DNA of 64,000 nucleotides from Microlunatus flavus (GTDB lineage Bacteria > Actinomycetota > Actinomycetes > Propionibacteriales > Propionibacteriaceae): assembly GCF_900110855.1 (NCBI RefSeq), contig NZ_FOFA01000007.1, positions 62,001 through 126,000 of the forward strand, given 5' to 3'. Numbering within the stretch: position 1 is the first letter of the stretch; each line of letters opens with the position of its first letter. The notes beneath the pieces are model-generated. The model was not told the DNA's origin and did not search any database. It saw nothing but the letters and a program-made list of their open reading frames with translations. Position numbers and translations under genes: made by a program. Below, piece after piece: positions 1 to 11,430 of the stretch.

Positions 1-351
1 TACCTCTTCGGCTTCGGCCACTACGTGATCTACGCCGCCGCGGCGGCGGTCGGCGCCGGGCTGGCCGCGCGGGCGGAGTACGTCGGCCACCCGACCGACC
101 CGCACCTGGACCTCGTGACCTCGGCCGCGGTCACCGTCCCGGTCGCGGTGCTGCTGCTGGCGATGTGGGCGGTCCATCTGCGCCTGCACGACCGGACCTG
201 GCTCAACGCCGTCCCGTTCTTCGCCGCCGCGGCGGTGGTGCTGGCCAGCACGCCGCTGGAGGTGTCCGAGCTCGTGGCCGGGGCCGTGCTGGCCGTGCTC
301 GTGGCCGTCCAGACGCGGCTCGTGGCCCGCGCCTCAGCCGTCGTCGGCTGA
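1..351 (+). CDS. ltrA: Low temperature requirement protein A (LtrA), C-terminal part
   Basis: The frame is open from the first base, so the 5' part lies outside the window. The visible 116 residues begin YLFGFGHYVIYAAAAAVGAG, which resembles the FGHxxIxAAxAAxGAG stretch typical of LtrA membrane proteins. At least three hydrophobic segments follow and the protein ends in a short basic/polar tail. LtrA proteins are multi-pass membrane proteins of unclear function, named from a Listeria cold-growth mutant. The last 18 bases overlap the 3' end of the convergent MarR gene. The family assignment is likely but rests on the C-terminus only. Confidence 0.75.
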   Translation, partial: YLFGFGHYVIYAAAAAVGAGLAARAEYVGHPTDPHLDLVTSAAVTVPVAVLLLAMWAVHLRLHDRTWLNAVPFFAAAAVVLASTPLEVSELVAGAVLAVLVAVQTRLVARASAVVG

Positions 352-852
352 GCCCGGCGCGGCGTACGAGGCGAGCAGCTCCCGCAGGGCGCCCGCGAGC
401 CGGCGGCGCCCGGGGTCGTCGAGGGCGGCGAGAAGCTCGTGCTCGGCGCCGAGGAGGTCGACGAGCGCGCCGTCGACCGTGGTCCGGCCCTGCTCGGTCA
501 GCTCGACCCGGACCGAGCGCCGGTCGTCGGGGTCGCTGTCGCGGCGCACCAGCCCGCGCGCGGCGAGCCGGTCCACCCGGTTGGTCATGGTCCCCGACGT
601 CACCCCGGTCGCCCTCACCAGCGACCCGGGGGAGGCGCGGTAGGGCTCGCCCGAGCGGCGCAGCGCGGCCAGGACGTCGAACTCCCAGCCCTCCAGCTGG
701 TGGCGGCTGAAGGCCGCCGCTCGCGCCCGGTCGACGTGGCGCGCGAGCCGGTCGACGCGCGACAGCACCTCCATCGGCGAGGTGTCGAGGTCGGGGCGCT
801 CGCGGGCCCAGGCGTCGACGAGGTCGTCGACCTCGTCGCGGGGCTCCCTCAC
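334..852 (-). CDS. MarR-family transcriptional regulator
   Basis: 172 residues with a winged-helix core. The recognition helix lies around SLVRATGVTSGTMTNRVDRL (about residues 77-96), followed by the wing RDSDPDDRRSVRVELTEQG, a classic MarR signature. A perfect 18-bp palindrome lies 23 bp upstream of its start, so it probably represses itself. The gene for an MFS exporter lies directly upstream on the same strand, 65 bp away, a common MarR-exporter pairing. The ligand cannot be read from sequence. Confidence 0.92.
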   Translation of the reverse strand: MREPRDEVDDLVDAWARERPDLDTSPMEVLSRVDRLARHVDRARAAAFSRHQLEGWEFDVLAALRRSGEPYRASPGSLVRATGVTSGTMTNRVDRLAARGLVRRDSDPDDRRSVRVELTEQGRTTVDGALVDLLGAEHELLAALDDPGRRRLAGALRELLASYAAPGSADDG

Positions 853-874
853 GGCGCCAGGCTAGGGGTCGGGT

Positions 875-892
875 TGTCTCGACGTCGAGACA
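875..892. promoter_or_regulatory. MarR operator, perfect 18-bp palindrome
   Basis: TGTCTCGACGTCGAGACA is identical to its own reverse complement. It sits in the 65-bp gap between the MFS stop and the MarR start, 23 bp upstream of the MarR start codon. MarR proteins bind palindromes of this size that often contain TCTCGA-type half sites. Autoregulation is inferred from position. Confidence 0.75.
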
Positions 893-917
893 CCTGCCCG
901 TGGAGGTGCAGGCCCGC

Positions 918-2123
918 TCAGGCGAGGTCGCGGTCCTCGCGCGGTATCGTGGCCGCGAGGGCGACGATCCCGGCGCAGAGCACGGCCGGGACCGCCATCG
1001 CGTGGTGGATCCCGAGGTGGCGCACGAGGAAGCCGACCACCGCCGGACCGGCGAGGAAGGACGCGTAGCCGAAGGTCACCACGACCGCGAGCACCCGCCC
1101 GCCGCCGAGGTGGCCGGCGACCGCGTACACCTGCGGGGCGATCATGCCCACGCCGAGGCCGACCAGCGCCCATCCCGCGACGAGCAGCGGGAGCGGGCTC
1201 ACGAGGGTCACGGTGAGGTAGCCCAGCGCGGCGCAGGCCCCGCCGAAGCGCACCACGGCCCGGCGCCCGAAACGCGTCACGAGGCGGTCGCCGAGGAGGC
1301 GGATGACGACCATGAAGCCGCTCACCGCGACCAGGCCGACGGCGCCTGTCGTGGTGTCGACGCGGGCCACGTCGGTCACGTGGATCGACGACCAGTCGAC
1401 CGCGGTGCCCTCCGAGAGGCCGAAGGCCAGGGCCATGATCCCGAGCACGTACGCCGCCCGCGGCACCCGCGTGCGGGCGCCGTCGGAGGAACGGTGCACG
1501 ACCGGCGCGGCGACCGGGGCGATGCGGGCGAGGACCACCAGCACGACCGCACCCACGACGACGAGGGTCAGCAGCAGCGGCGTGACGACCGCGCCGCCGC
1601 TCAGCCCGAACCCGGCCGCCAGGCCGAGCACGGCGGCCGCGCCGAGGAGGTTCCCGATCGAGAAGAAGGCGTGGAACGAGCTCATCACCGGCCCGCGCCG
1701 GGCGACCTCGACCTGGACCCCGATGGCGTTCATCGACACGTCCATCGCCCCGTTGCCGAGGCCGAGCAGCACCGCGCCCGCGACGGCGACCGGGTAGGTC
1801 GGCGCGAGGGCCAGCACCGCGGCGGTCAGCAGCAGCAGCGGCAGGGCGACGAGGGTGATGCGCCGGGCGCCCACCGCGTCCGACAGCCGTCCGCCGACCT
1901 GCATCGAGGTGATGCCGGCGATGCCGGCCGCGAAGAGCATCAGCGCGACCTGGCCGTCGCCGATGGCGAGCTTGTCGCGCAGCGAGGGGAGGCTGCCGCC
2001 CCACCCGCCGAGGACGAGGCCGTTCACCGCGAACATCAGCGTCACCGCCCCGCGGGCGCGGGCGCCGGCGAGCGGGGAGGGGGTCCGGGTGGTCGGGGAC
2101 AGGGGTGCCACGGAGGCGGTCAC
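918..2123 (-). CDS. MFS transporter (12-TM exporter)
   Basis: 401 residues with about 12 hydrophobic segments. The loop-2 region reads MQVGGRLSDAVGARRITL, a variant of the MFS GxLaDrxGrr motif. GTG is chosen as start because AGAAGGAG lies just upstream on the coding strand. It is transcribed towards marR and probably exports a compound that MarR senses, or shares its regulation. A near-palindrome (CTAGAACGTTTTAG) precedes the ribosome-binding site, suggesting a second regulator of TetR type. Substrate unknown. Confidence 0.88.
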   Translation of the reverse strand: MTASVAPLSPTTRTPSPLAGARARGAVTLMFAVNGLVLGGWGGSLPSLRDKLAIGDGQVALMLFAAGIAGITSMQVGGRLSDAVGARRITLVALPLLLLTAAVLALAPTYPVAVAGAVLLGLGNGAMDVSMNAIGVQVEVARRGPVMSSFHAFFSIGNLLGAAAVLGLAAGFGLSGGAVVTPLLLTLVVVGAVVLVVLARIAPVAAPVVHRSSDGARTRVPRAAYVLGIMALAFGLSEGTAVDWSSIHVTDVARVDTTTGAVGLVAVSGFMVVIRLLGDRLVTRFGRRAVVRFGGACAALGYLTVTLVSPLPLLVAGWALVGLGVGMIAPQVYAVAGHLGGGRVLAVVVTFGYASFLAGPAVVGFLVRHLGIHHAMAVPAVLCAGIVALAATIPREDRDLA

Positions 2124-2136
2124 GAGCAGGCTCCTT

Positions 2137-2150
2137 CTAAAACGTTCTAG
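2137..2150. promoter_or_regulatory. Candidate operator before the MFS gene
   Basis: CTAAAACGTTCTAG is a 14-bp near-palindrome with one mismatched pair, centred on ACGT. It lies 13 bp outside the MFS start codon and next to its ribosome-binding site. A-T-rich palindromes stand out in this GC-rich DNA. The binding protein is unknown; a TetR- or LacI-type repressor would fit. Confidence 0.45.
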
Positions 2151-2438
2151 TCGAGAGCGTACGGGTGCGCAGGGCGCGGGGCAAGCGGCGCGCGTAGCTC
2201 CTGCAACGTGGCCGGGACGCTCCCTGGTCCGTCCGGGGGCCGCGAAGAAGTCGGCGGTCCAGCCCTTCGCCGGCGCCGACCCGGTCCGGCCCTTCGACAG
2301 GCCGAGGGGCCTCCGGCCCGCGATCGGTCGGCGTCCGTGGCCGCCCGCTCGGCATGACGTGGCGCGCGCTCCTGCGTACGCTGGTCCGGGCCGGTCCCCG
2401 GTCGGTCTCGTGACGACCAGGGCACCTCGATGTGGCGA
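2151..2438. other. Non-coding gap before tRNA-Gln
   Basis: I find no convincing gene here; open frames on both strands lack start signals and family features. A TACGCT hexamer at 2375-2380 could be the -10 box of the tRNA promoter, about 55 bp before the mature 5' end. The rest presumably holds upstream promoter elements for the divergent MFS gene and the tRNA. Confidence 0.4.
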
Positions 2439-2517
2439 TCCCCGGTTGGTCTGCCGGCAGGGCCCGCCTGACTTTGAATCAGGACTAGCGACGTAGGTTC
2501 GACTCCTACCCGGGGAG
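2439..2517 (+). tRNA. tRNA-Gln (anticodon TTG)
   Basis: The acceptor arm TCCCCGG (2439-2445) pairs with CCGGGGA (2510-2516), with discriminator G at 2517. The anticodon stem CCTGA/TCAGG (2467-2471/2479-2483) encloses loop CTTTGAA, giving anticodon TTG. The T arm GTAGG/CCTAC carries loop TTCGACT. The D stem GGTC/GGCC fits. CCA is not encoded. The stretch between anticodon and T stems (2484-2492) is nine bases, longer than the usual four or five. A tRNA gene before glmU is expected in actinobacteria. Confidence 0.88.
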
Positions 2518-2523
2518 CAGGTG

Positions 2524-2543
2524 CCGGCGCCTCGAGGCGCCGG
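2524..2543. terminator. Perfect 20-bp palindrome after tRNA-Gln
   Basis: CCGGCGCCTCGAGGCGCCGG begins seven bases after the tRNA. The transcript would fold into a very stable GC hairpin with a tiny loop. There is no T tract, so it may serve tRNA 3' processing, attenuation or termination without a U run. It covers the first base of an alternative GTG (2543) for glmU, which argues against that start. Confidence 0.55.
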
Positions 2544-2572
2544 TGCGCGCGAGCGACAGACAGGACGTACGT

Positions 2573-4210
2573 GTGAGCAGTGCTGCGCCGACGGGGCAGC
2601 AGACCCCGGTCCTCGAGGGTGGTCCCGTCTCCGCGGTGGTCGTCCTCGCCGCGGGCGAGGGCAAGCGGATGCGGTCGTCGAGGTCCAAGCTGCTGCACGA
2701 GATCGCCGGGCACTCGATGCTCAGCTACGCCCTCGACGCGGCCACCGCCCTGGAGCCCGAGCACATCGTGGTCGTCGTCGGCCACCTGCGCGAGCAGGTC
2801 GAGGCGCACCTGGCCGAGATCGCGCCGCACGCGACCACGGTCGTGCAGACCGAGCAGCGCGGGACGGGGCACGCTGTCCAGGTCGCGCTCGAGGCGCTGC
2901 CCGAGCTGCGCGGCGACGTCCTGGTCACCTACGGCGACGTGCCGATGCTCACCGCGGAGACGCTCGCCGCCCTCGTCGCGGGCCACCGCACCGCGGGCAC
3001 GGCGGTCTCGGTGCTGACGGCCCACGTCGACGACCCCACGGGCTACGGCCGCATCGTCCGCGGCGCCGGCGACGAGGTCCTCGGCATCGTCGAGGACCGC
3101 GACGCGAGCGAGGCGCAGCGGACGATCCACGAGATCAACTCCGGCATCTACGTCTTCGAGCCCGAGGCCCTGCGCGAGGGGCTCGCGCGGCTCCGTCCGA
3201 CCAACGACCAGGGCGAGCTCTACCTGACCGACGTGCTCGGGTTCGCGCGCGAGGCCGGGCGGGCCGTCGGCGCGTACGCGATCGAGGACCGCTGGCAGAC
3301 CGAGGGCGTCAACGACCGCGTGCAGCTGGCGCGGATGAACGCCGAGGTCAACCGCCGCACGCTCGAGCGCTGGATGCGCGCGGGTGTCACCGTCGTCGAC
3401 CCGGCCAGCACCTGGGTTCACGCGTCTGTGGACCTCGCCGAGGACGTCACGCTGCTGCCCGGCACCTCGCTGGAGGGCGCGACCTCGGTCGCCGCGGGCG
3501 CCACGATCGGCCCGGACACCACGCTCGTCGACGTCGAGGTCGGCGAGGGCGCCTCGGTCGTGCGGACCCACGGCTCGCTAGCCGTCATCGGCGCCGGGGC
3601 GAGCGTCGGACCCTTCGCCTACCTCCGCCCCGGCACGGTGCTGGGGGAGCGCGGCAAGATCGGCACGTTCGTCGAGACCAAGAACGCACGGATCGGCGAC
3701 CGCGCCAAGGTCCCGCACCTGACGTACGCCGGCGACGTCGAGATCGGCGAGGACGCCAACATCGGCGCCGGCGTGATCTTCGCCAACTACGACGGCGTCA
3801 CCAAGTCCTCCTCGCGCGTGGGACGGGCCAGCTTCGTTGGCAGCGACTCCACGGTCGTGGCCCCCGTGACCGTGGCCGACGGCGCGTACGTCGGCGCCGG
3901 CTCCACCGTGACCGGCGACGTCGGGCCGGGCGAGCTGGCCGTGAGCCGTGCCCGGCAGCGCAACGTCCCCGGCTGGGTCGCCCGCAAGCGTTCCGGCAGC
4001 AAGACCGCCGCCGCGGCCGAGGAGGCCCTCGCCGCCGCGGGGCCTGCCGACCGCGCCCCGGGGGCCGACGGGCCGGTCGACCCGCCCGAGGTCGAGCAGC
4101 ACGTCGTCCCGGCCCCCCTCAGCGACCAGGAGGTCGTCGGGGTCGACCCCCCGACCAGCACGCCCAGCACCAGCACGCCCAGCAGCACCGACAGCGAGAG
4201 GGAGTCGTGA
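2573..4210 (+). CDS. glmU: Bifunctional GlmU: GlcNAc-1-P uridyltransferase / GlcN-1-P acetyltransferase
   Basis: Makes UDP-GlcNAc, a precursor of peptidoglycan and mycothiol. The N-terminal nucleotidyltransferase has the AAGEGKRMRSS loop near residue 25, then YGDVPML and EINSGIYVFE. The C-terminal left-handed beta-helix has repeated hexapeptides and the acetyltransferase stretch FVETKNARIGDRAKVPHLTYAGD. A disordered, proline/serine-rich tail of about 60 residues ends the protein. GTG 2573 is preferred over in-frame GTG 2543, because 2543 lies in a palindrome and AGGAC precedes 2573. The stop overlaps the prs start (GTGA), implying coupled translation. Confidence 0.96.
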   Translation: MSSAAPTGQQTPVLEGGPVSAVVVLAAGEGKRMRSSRSKLLHEIAGHSMLSYALDAATALEPEHIVVVVGHLREQVEAHLAEIAPHATTVVQTEQRGTGHAVQVALEALPELRGDVLVTYGDVPMLTAETLAALVAGHRTAGTAVSVLTAHVDDPTGYGRIVRGAGDEVLGIVEDRDASEAQRTIHEINSGIYVFEPEALREGLARLRPTNDQGELYLTDVLGFAREAGRAVGAYAIEDRWQTEGVNDRVQLARMNAEVNRRTLERWMRAGVTVVDPASTWVHASVDLAEDVTLLPGTSLEGATSVAAGATIGPDTTLVDVEVGEGASVVRTHGSLAVIGAGASVGPFAYLRPGTVLGERGKIGTFVETKNARIGDRAKVPHLTYAGDVEIGEDANIGAGVIFANYDGVTKSSSRVGRASFVGSDSTVVAPVTVADGAYVGAGSTVTGDVGPGELAVSRARQRNVPGWVARKRSGSKTAAAAEEALAAAGPADRAPGADGPVDPPEVEQHVVPAPLSDQEVVGVDPPTSTPSTSTPSSTDSERES

Positions 4211-5184
4211 CCGGCTTCAAGCGGCCGAACGTCAAGCACCTGATGCTCTTCTCGGGGCGCGCGTACCCCGAGCTGGCCGACGAGGTGTCCCGCATCCTCG
4301 ACGTCGACATCGTGCCGACGCGCGCGATCAGCTACGCCAACTCCGAGATCTACGTCCGGTTCGAGGAGTCGGTGCGCGGCAGCGACGCGTTCGTCCTGCA
4401 GAGCCACGCGGCGCCGGTCAACGAGTGGCTGATGGAGCAGCTGATCATGGTCGACGCGCTCAAGCGCGCTTCGGCCAAGCGGATCACCGTGGTCGCGCCC
4501 TTCTACCCGTACGCGCGCCAGGACAAGAAGCACCGCGGCCGCGAGCCGATCTCGGCGCGGCTGATCGCCGACATGTTCAAGACCGCGGGCGCCAACCGGC
4601 TGATGTCGGTCGACCTGCACGCGGCGCAGATCCAGGGCTTCTTCGACGGTCCCGTCGACCACCTGTGGTCGCTGCCGGTGCTCGCCGACTACGTCGAGAG
4701 CAAGTACGACAAGTCGGAGATGACGGTGGTCTCGCCCGACGCCGGCCGCGTCCGGCTCGCCGACATGTGGAGCGACCGGCTGAACGTCCCGCTCGCGATC
4801 ATCCACAAGCGGCGCGACCCCGACGTCGCGAACACCGTCGCCGTCCACGAGGTCGTCGGCGAGGTCGAGGGCCGGGTCTGCCTGCTCGTCGACGACATGA
4901 TCGACACGGCCGGCACCATCTGCCAGGCCGCCGAGGCCCTCGTCTCGCGCGGCGCGAAGAAGGTCATCGCCGCCGCGACCCACCCCGTGCTGTCCGGCCC
5001 GGCCCCGGAGCGGCTCACGGCGTCGGCGTTCGAGGAGGTCATCGTGACCAACACGCTGCCCATCCCCGAGGAGCGCCGACTCGACAAGCTGACCGTGCTC
5101 TCCATCGCCCCGCTGATCGCCCGGGCGATCCGCGAGGTGTTCGAGGACGGTTCCGTGACGAGCCTGTTCGACGGGCAGAGCTGA
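4207..5184 (+). CDS. prs: Ribose-phosphate pyrophosphokinase (PRPP synthetase)
   Basis: 325 residues. Converts ribose 5-phosphate and ATP to PRPP for nucleotide, His and Trp synthesis. The N-terminal half has RPNVKHLMLFSGRAYPELAD and the ATP-loop region YPYARQDKKHRGREPISARL. The PRPP-binding loop is VCLLVDDMIDTAGTI near residue 225, and SPDAGRVRLAD precedes it. GTG start chosen by family length and by the 4-nt overlap with glmU; a longer in-frame reading into glmU is spurious. The glmU-prs order is conserved in actinobacteria. Confidence 0.96.
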   Translation: MTGFKRPNVKHLMLFSGRAYPELADEVSRILDVDIVPTRAISYANSEIYVRFEESVRGSDAFVLQSHAAPVNEWLMEQLIMVDALKRASAKRITVVAPFYPYARQDKKHRGREPISARLIADMFKTAGANRLMSVDLHAAQIQGFFDGPVDHLWSLPVLADYVESKYDKSEMTVVSPDAGRVRLADMWSDRLNVPLAIIHKRRDPDVANTVAVHEVVGEVEGRVCLLVDDMIDTAGTICQAAEALVSRGAKKVIAAATHPVLSGPAPERLTASAFEEVIVTNTLPIPEERRLDKLTVLSIAPLIARAIREVFEDGSVTSLFDGQS

Positions 5185-5234
5185 CATCGGCCCCGCCCGG
5201 GCACGGGAGCCGGCGGGTGCTGCCGGCGGACGGA

Positions 5235-5264
5235 TTCGGGCGTACGCGCGCCGTCGGCTAGGCT
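5235..5264 (+). promoter_or_regulatory. Candidate promoter of rplY-pth with a long leader
   Basis: TTCGGG (5235-5240) and TAGGCT (5259-5264) are separated by 18 bp and resemble an actinobacterial housekeeping promoter. Transcription from here would give a leader of about 145 nt before rplY. The leader holds several short GC-rich complementary stretches but no RNA motif that I recognise. Confidence 0.45.
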
Positions 5265-5415
5265 CTCCCGGTTGCCTCGGCGAGGGTCGCTGACCGTGAT
5301 CGACAGGGCACCGGTTCTGCAAGGGCCGGCCTGCGGTCGCACGCTGCTCCACGTCGGTGGCGACACCCGAGCTCCATCCCCACCGTTCGTCGCATACCGC
5401 AAGGAGTAGGTCCTA

Positions 5416-6102
5416 GTGCCCGAGGTCACGATCGTCGCCGAGGCGCGCACCGAGTTCGGCAAGGGTGCCGCCCGCCGGATCCGTCGTGCCGACAAGATCC
5501 CCGCCGTCCTTTACGGGCACGGCACCGATCCGGTCCACATCACGCTGCCGGGTCACGAGACCCTGCTGGCGCTGCGCACGGCCAACGCGCTTCTGTCCAT
5601 CCAGCTCGACGGTTCGTCGCAGCTCGCCCTGCCCAAGCAGGTCCAGCGCGACCCGATCAAGCGCACCATCGAGCACGTCGACCTCGTCATCGTGCGTCGC
5701 GGCGAGAAGGTCACCGTCGACGTCGCGGTCGTCGTCGAGGGCGAGGCCGCTCCCGACACGCTGGTCGACGTCGTCGCCAACTCCGTGCCGCTCGAGGCCG
5801 AGGCCACGCACATCCCGACGCAGATCGTCGTGTCGATCGAGGGCGCCCAGGTCGGCACCCAGATCACCGCCGCCGACCTGCAGCTGCCGGAGGGGGCGTC
5901 CCTGTCCGGGCTCGACCCCGAGACGCTGGTCATCAACATCACCGCGGCGCCGACGGCGGCCGACATCGAGGCCGAGCTCGCCGAGGCCGAGGCAGAGGTC
6001 GGCATCGAGCCGACGCTGGCCGAGGGCACCGAGGCCGAGGGCGAGGCCTCCGAGCAGCCCGAGTCCTCCGACGAGGACTCCGAGGGCGCGGCGAACGCCT
6101 GA
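5416..6102 (+). CDS. rplY: 50S ribosomal protein L25 / general stress protein Ctc
   Basis: 228 residues of the long CTC type. The N-terminal L25 domain (about 1-95) begins PEVTIVAEARTEFGKGAARR and binds 5S rRNA. The C-terminal TL5-like domain (about 100-190) ends in an acidic Glu/Ala/Ser tail. GTG start with AAGGAGTAGG eight bases upstream. It lies between prs and pth, as in many actinobacteria. The pth start is 22 bp downstream, so the two are likely cotranscribed. Confidence 0.95.
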   Translation: MPEVTIVAEARTEFGKGAARRIRRADKIPAVLYGHGTDPVHITLPGHETLLALRTANALLSIQLDGSSQLALPKQVQRDPIKRTIEHVDLVIVRRGEKVTVDVAVVVEGEAAPDTLVDVVANSVPLEAEATHIPTQIVVSIEGAQVGTQITAADLQLPEGASLSGLDPETLVINITAAPTAADIEAELAEAEAEVGIEPTLAEGTEAEGEASEQPESSDEDSEGAANA

Positions 6103-6124
6103 CCGGCGTCCACCCGCGACACCC

Positions 6125-6706
6125 ATGCTCTGGCTGGTGGTCGGGCTCGGAAACCCGGGCCCGACCTACGCCGGTCACCGCCACAACGTCGGCTTCATGG
6201 TCGTCGACGAGCTGGCGCGCCGGGGCGGTGCGCGCTTCGCCGCCGCGAAGGGCATCCGTGCCGAGACGGCCGACGTCCGCGTCGGTCCGCCCGGCGCGGA
6301 CCAGCAGCGGCTCGTGCTGGCGAAGTCGCGCACGTACATGAACGAGACGGGCGGCCCGGTCTCCGGACTGCTCTCGTACTACAAGATCGAGCCGTCGGCG
6401 ATGATCGTCATCCACGACGAGCTCGACATCGACCCCACCCAGCTGCGGGTCAAGCTCGGCGGCGGCGACAACGGCCACAACGGCCTCAAGTCGATCCGCC
6501 GCTCGATCGGCACGGGCGACTTCTACCGCGTCCGGATCGGCGTCGGGCGTCCGCCCGGGCGCCAGGACCCGGCCGACTTCCTGCTCAGCAACTTCGCCTC
6601 CTCGGCGCGCACGGACGTCGAGATCGAGGTCCAGCGCGCAGCCGACGCCGTCGAGCACCTCGTCGAGCAGGGCCTCGAGCGCACGCAGAGCACCTTCAAC
6701 TCCTGA
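6125..6706 (+). CDS. pth: Peptidyl-tRNA hydrolase
   Basis: 193 residues. Recycles tRNA from peptidyl-tRNA released by stalled ribosomes. The start MLWLVVGLGNPGPTYAGHRH is diagnostic, and the catalytic His is in HRHNVGFMV. The expected Asn in TYMNETG, Asp in VIHDELD and GGGDNGHNGLKSI are all present. ATG 6125 gives family length; the same frame continues upstream through rplY but is not coding there. The gene is followed by repeat family A, a possible terminator. Confidence 0.96.
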   Translation: MLWLVVGLGNPGPTYAGHRHNVGFMVVDELARRGGARFAAAKGIRAETADVRVGPPGADQQRLVLAKSRTYMNETGGPVSGLLSYYKIEPSAMIVIHDELDIDPTQLRVKLGGGDNGHNGLKSIRRSIGTGDFYRVRIGVGRPPGRQDPADFLLSNFASSARTDVEIEVQRAADAVEHLVEQGLERTQSTFNS

Positions 6707-6724
6707 TCGGCTCCAGCGTGTCCG

Positions 6725-6845
6725 GCCGGCTCGCTCCGCTTCGCCTGCGGATCGGGCTCTGGCCCGATGCCTTCCTCCCTCCCGGGCAGGACGAAGAACG
6801 TGTCCTGCCTGCCCGGTCGTCTCGGCACCGGCGCCCGAGCCGCGC
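6725..6845 (+). repeat. Family A nested-hairpin repeat, copy 1
   Basis: Lies in the 273-bp gap between pth and mfd. The core GACGAAGAACGTGTC (6790-6804) sits in a GCAGGAC/GTCCTGC stem. Outer arms CGGCTCG (6727-6733) and CGAGCCG (6836-6842) pair. The left part (CGCTCCGCTT, CGGGCTCTG, CTTCCTCCCTC) recurs in other copies in the window. The following DNA (6857-6897) has a Ctcgac/cctgacgaaggg motif that may be a further repeat fragment. No gene is visible in the gap. Confidence 0.75.
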
Positions 6846-6979
6846 GCCGGGTCCCGAGCCCCTCGACGCTCGCTGAGCCTGACGAAGGGCCGTCGCTCCC
6901 ACAGGGTGGGCCCCAGGGGCCTCTCGGCGACGGCAGCCGCGCCCGTGGCGCGGTTGAGGGCCTCGGTACAGTCTGACCA

Positions 6980-10585
<3,606 letters not shown>

Positions 10586-10627
10586 CCACCCCGCCCGCTC
10601 GCCGAGTCGGCGTCCGGCGTCCGGCGT

Positions 10628-10693
10628 CGTGCATTTCACGTTGTCGTGAAATGCACGCGCTGAGCCAGACCTGCTGGGCAGGTCAAGCACGAG
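10628..10693 (+). repeat. Family B hairpin repeat, copy 1
   Basis: CGTGCATTTCACG (10628-10640) and its exact reverse complement (10645-10657) enclose the loop TTGT, giving a 13-bp stem. The flank GCTGAGCCAGACCTGC is shared with copy 2, and a related GGCTGAGCACG flank borders copy 3. It lies between mfd and the SurA-like lipoprotein gene, 42 nt after the mfd stop, and could serve as a terminator. A TAGGAT at 10757-10762 further on may be the -10 box of the next gene. Confidence 0.75.
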
Positions 10694-10813
10694 GAAGCTC
10701 GGACCAGCGGGCGCAAGGCGCCCGCCCGGCTCCCTGGGCGCGGGCGGGGTGCGGGCTAGGATCGCGGAGGCCCGGCGTCGAGCCGGGTCGGCACGGACGA
10801 CTCGGAAGGCCCC

Positions 10814-11377
10814 ATGCGCTCCTCGGCTGCACCGCACCGCCGACCTCGACGGCACCGCATCCTCGCGGCGGCGGCGCTCTCGCTGGCCGTCCTCGGCACC
10901 GGCGCGGGCTGCGCGAACGCCAACCCGGCGGTCGCCGCGTACGTCGACGGCACCGCGATCACGCAGACGCAGCTGGACGCCGCAGTCGCCGGAGTCGAGA
11001 AGACGGTGCAGGAGGGCCAGCAGGTCTCGCCGCAGGCGGTCCTCGACGCCATGGTCCACGGCGTCATCGCGGAGAAGATCGCGGCCAAGAACGGCATCAC
11101 CGTGACCGACGCCGACCGCGACGCCGCGCTCAAGGGGTCGAACCTCGAGCCGCTGCTGCCGTTCCCGGCGGCCAAGGAGGTCGCGTACGACATCGCCGAC
11201 CAGCAGATCGTGGCGCAGAAGGTCGGCTCGCAGCCCTACCTCGAGCAGGTGGCGCAGCAGAAGGTGACGGTCAACCCGCGGTTCGGGGTGCTCGACGAGC
11301 AGCAGAAGCTGGTCAACGGCGACCAGTCGGGCTCGCTCGCGCGCCCGTCCAGCCCGAGCCCCACCCCGACGCCCTGA
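10814..11377 (+). CDS. SurA N-terminal-like lipoprotein
   Basis: 187 residues. A signal peptide (about 1-33) ends LGTGAGC, a lipobox with Cys-33, so the protein is probably anchored outside the membrane. The next part, NPAVAAYVDGTAITQTQLDA, resembles the N-terminal region of SurA-type chaperones. No PPIase domain follows; the chain ends in a proline/serine tail. A lipoprotein gene between mfd/mazG and eno is conserved in actinobacteria (lpqU region in Mycobacterium), but orthology with LpqU is not shown. Likely a periplasmic folding helper; function unproven. Confidence 0.85.
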   Translation: MRSSAAPHRRPRRHRILAAAALSLAVLGTGAGCANANPAVAAYVDGTAITQTQLDAAVAGVEKTVQEGQQVSPQAVLDAMVHGVIAEKIAAKNGITVTDADRDAALKGSNLEPLLPFPAAKEVAYDIADQQIVAQKVGSQPYLEQVAQQKVTVNPRFGVLDEQQKLVNGDQSGSLARPSSPSPTPTP

Positions 11378-11430
11378 CCGCGACGACCGCCCGGGAGGGC
11401 GGGAGCGAGGTCGACCGCCTCGTCGCGGTC

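Noticed and set aside
2543-2572. GTG 2543 as the glmU start
   Set aside because: It lies inside the 20-bp palindrome, has no ribosome-binding site, and adds unconserved residues.
4156-4190. Short tandem repeat in the glmU tail
   Set aside because: Two near copies of ACCAGCACGCCCAGC encode a Thr/Ser/Pro tail; ordinary low-complexity coding sequence, not a functional repeat.
2521-5184. Apparent 887-residue fusion ending in PRPP synthetase
   Set aside because: The first 560 codons are out of frame with GlmU and lack family features; prs starts at GTG 4207.
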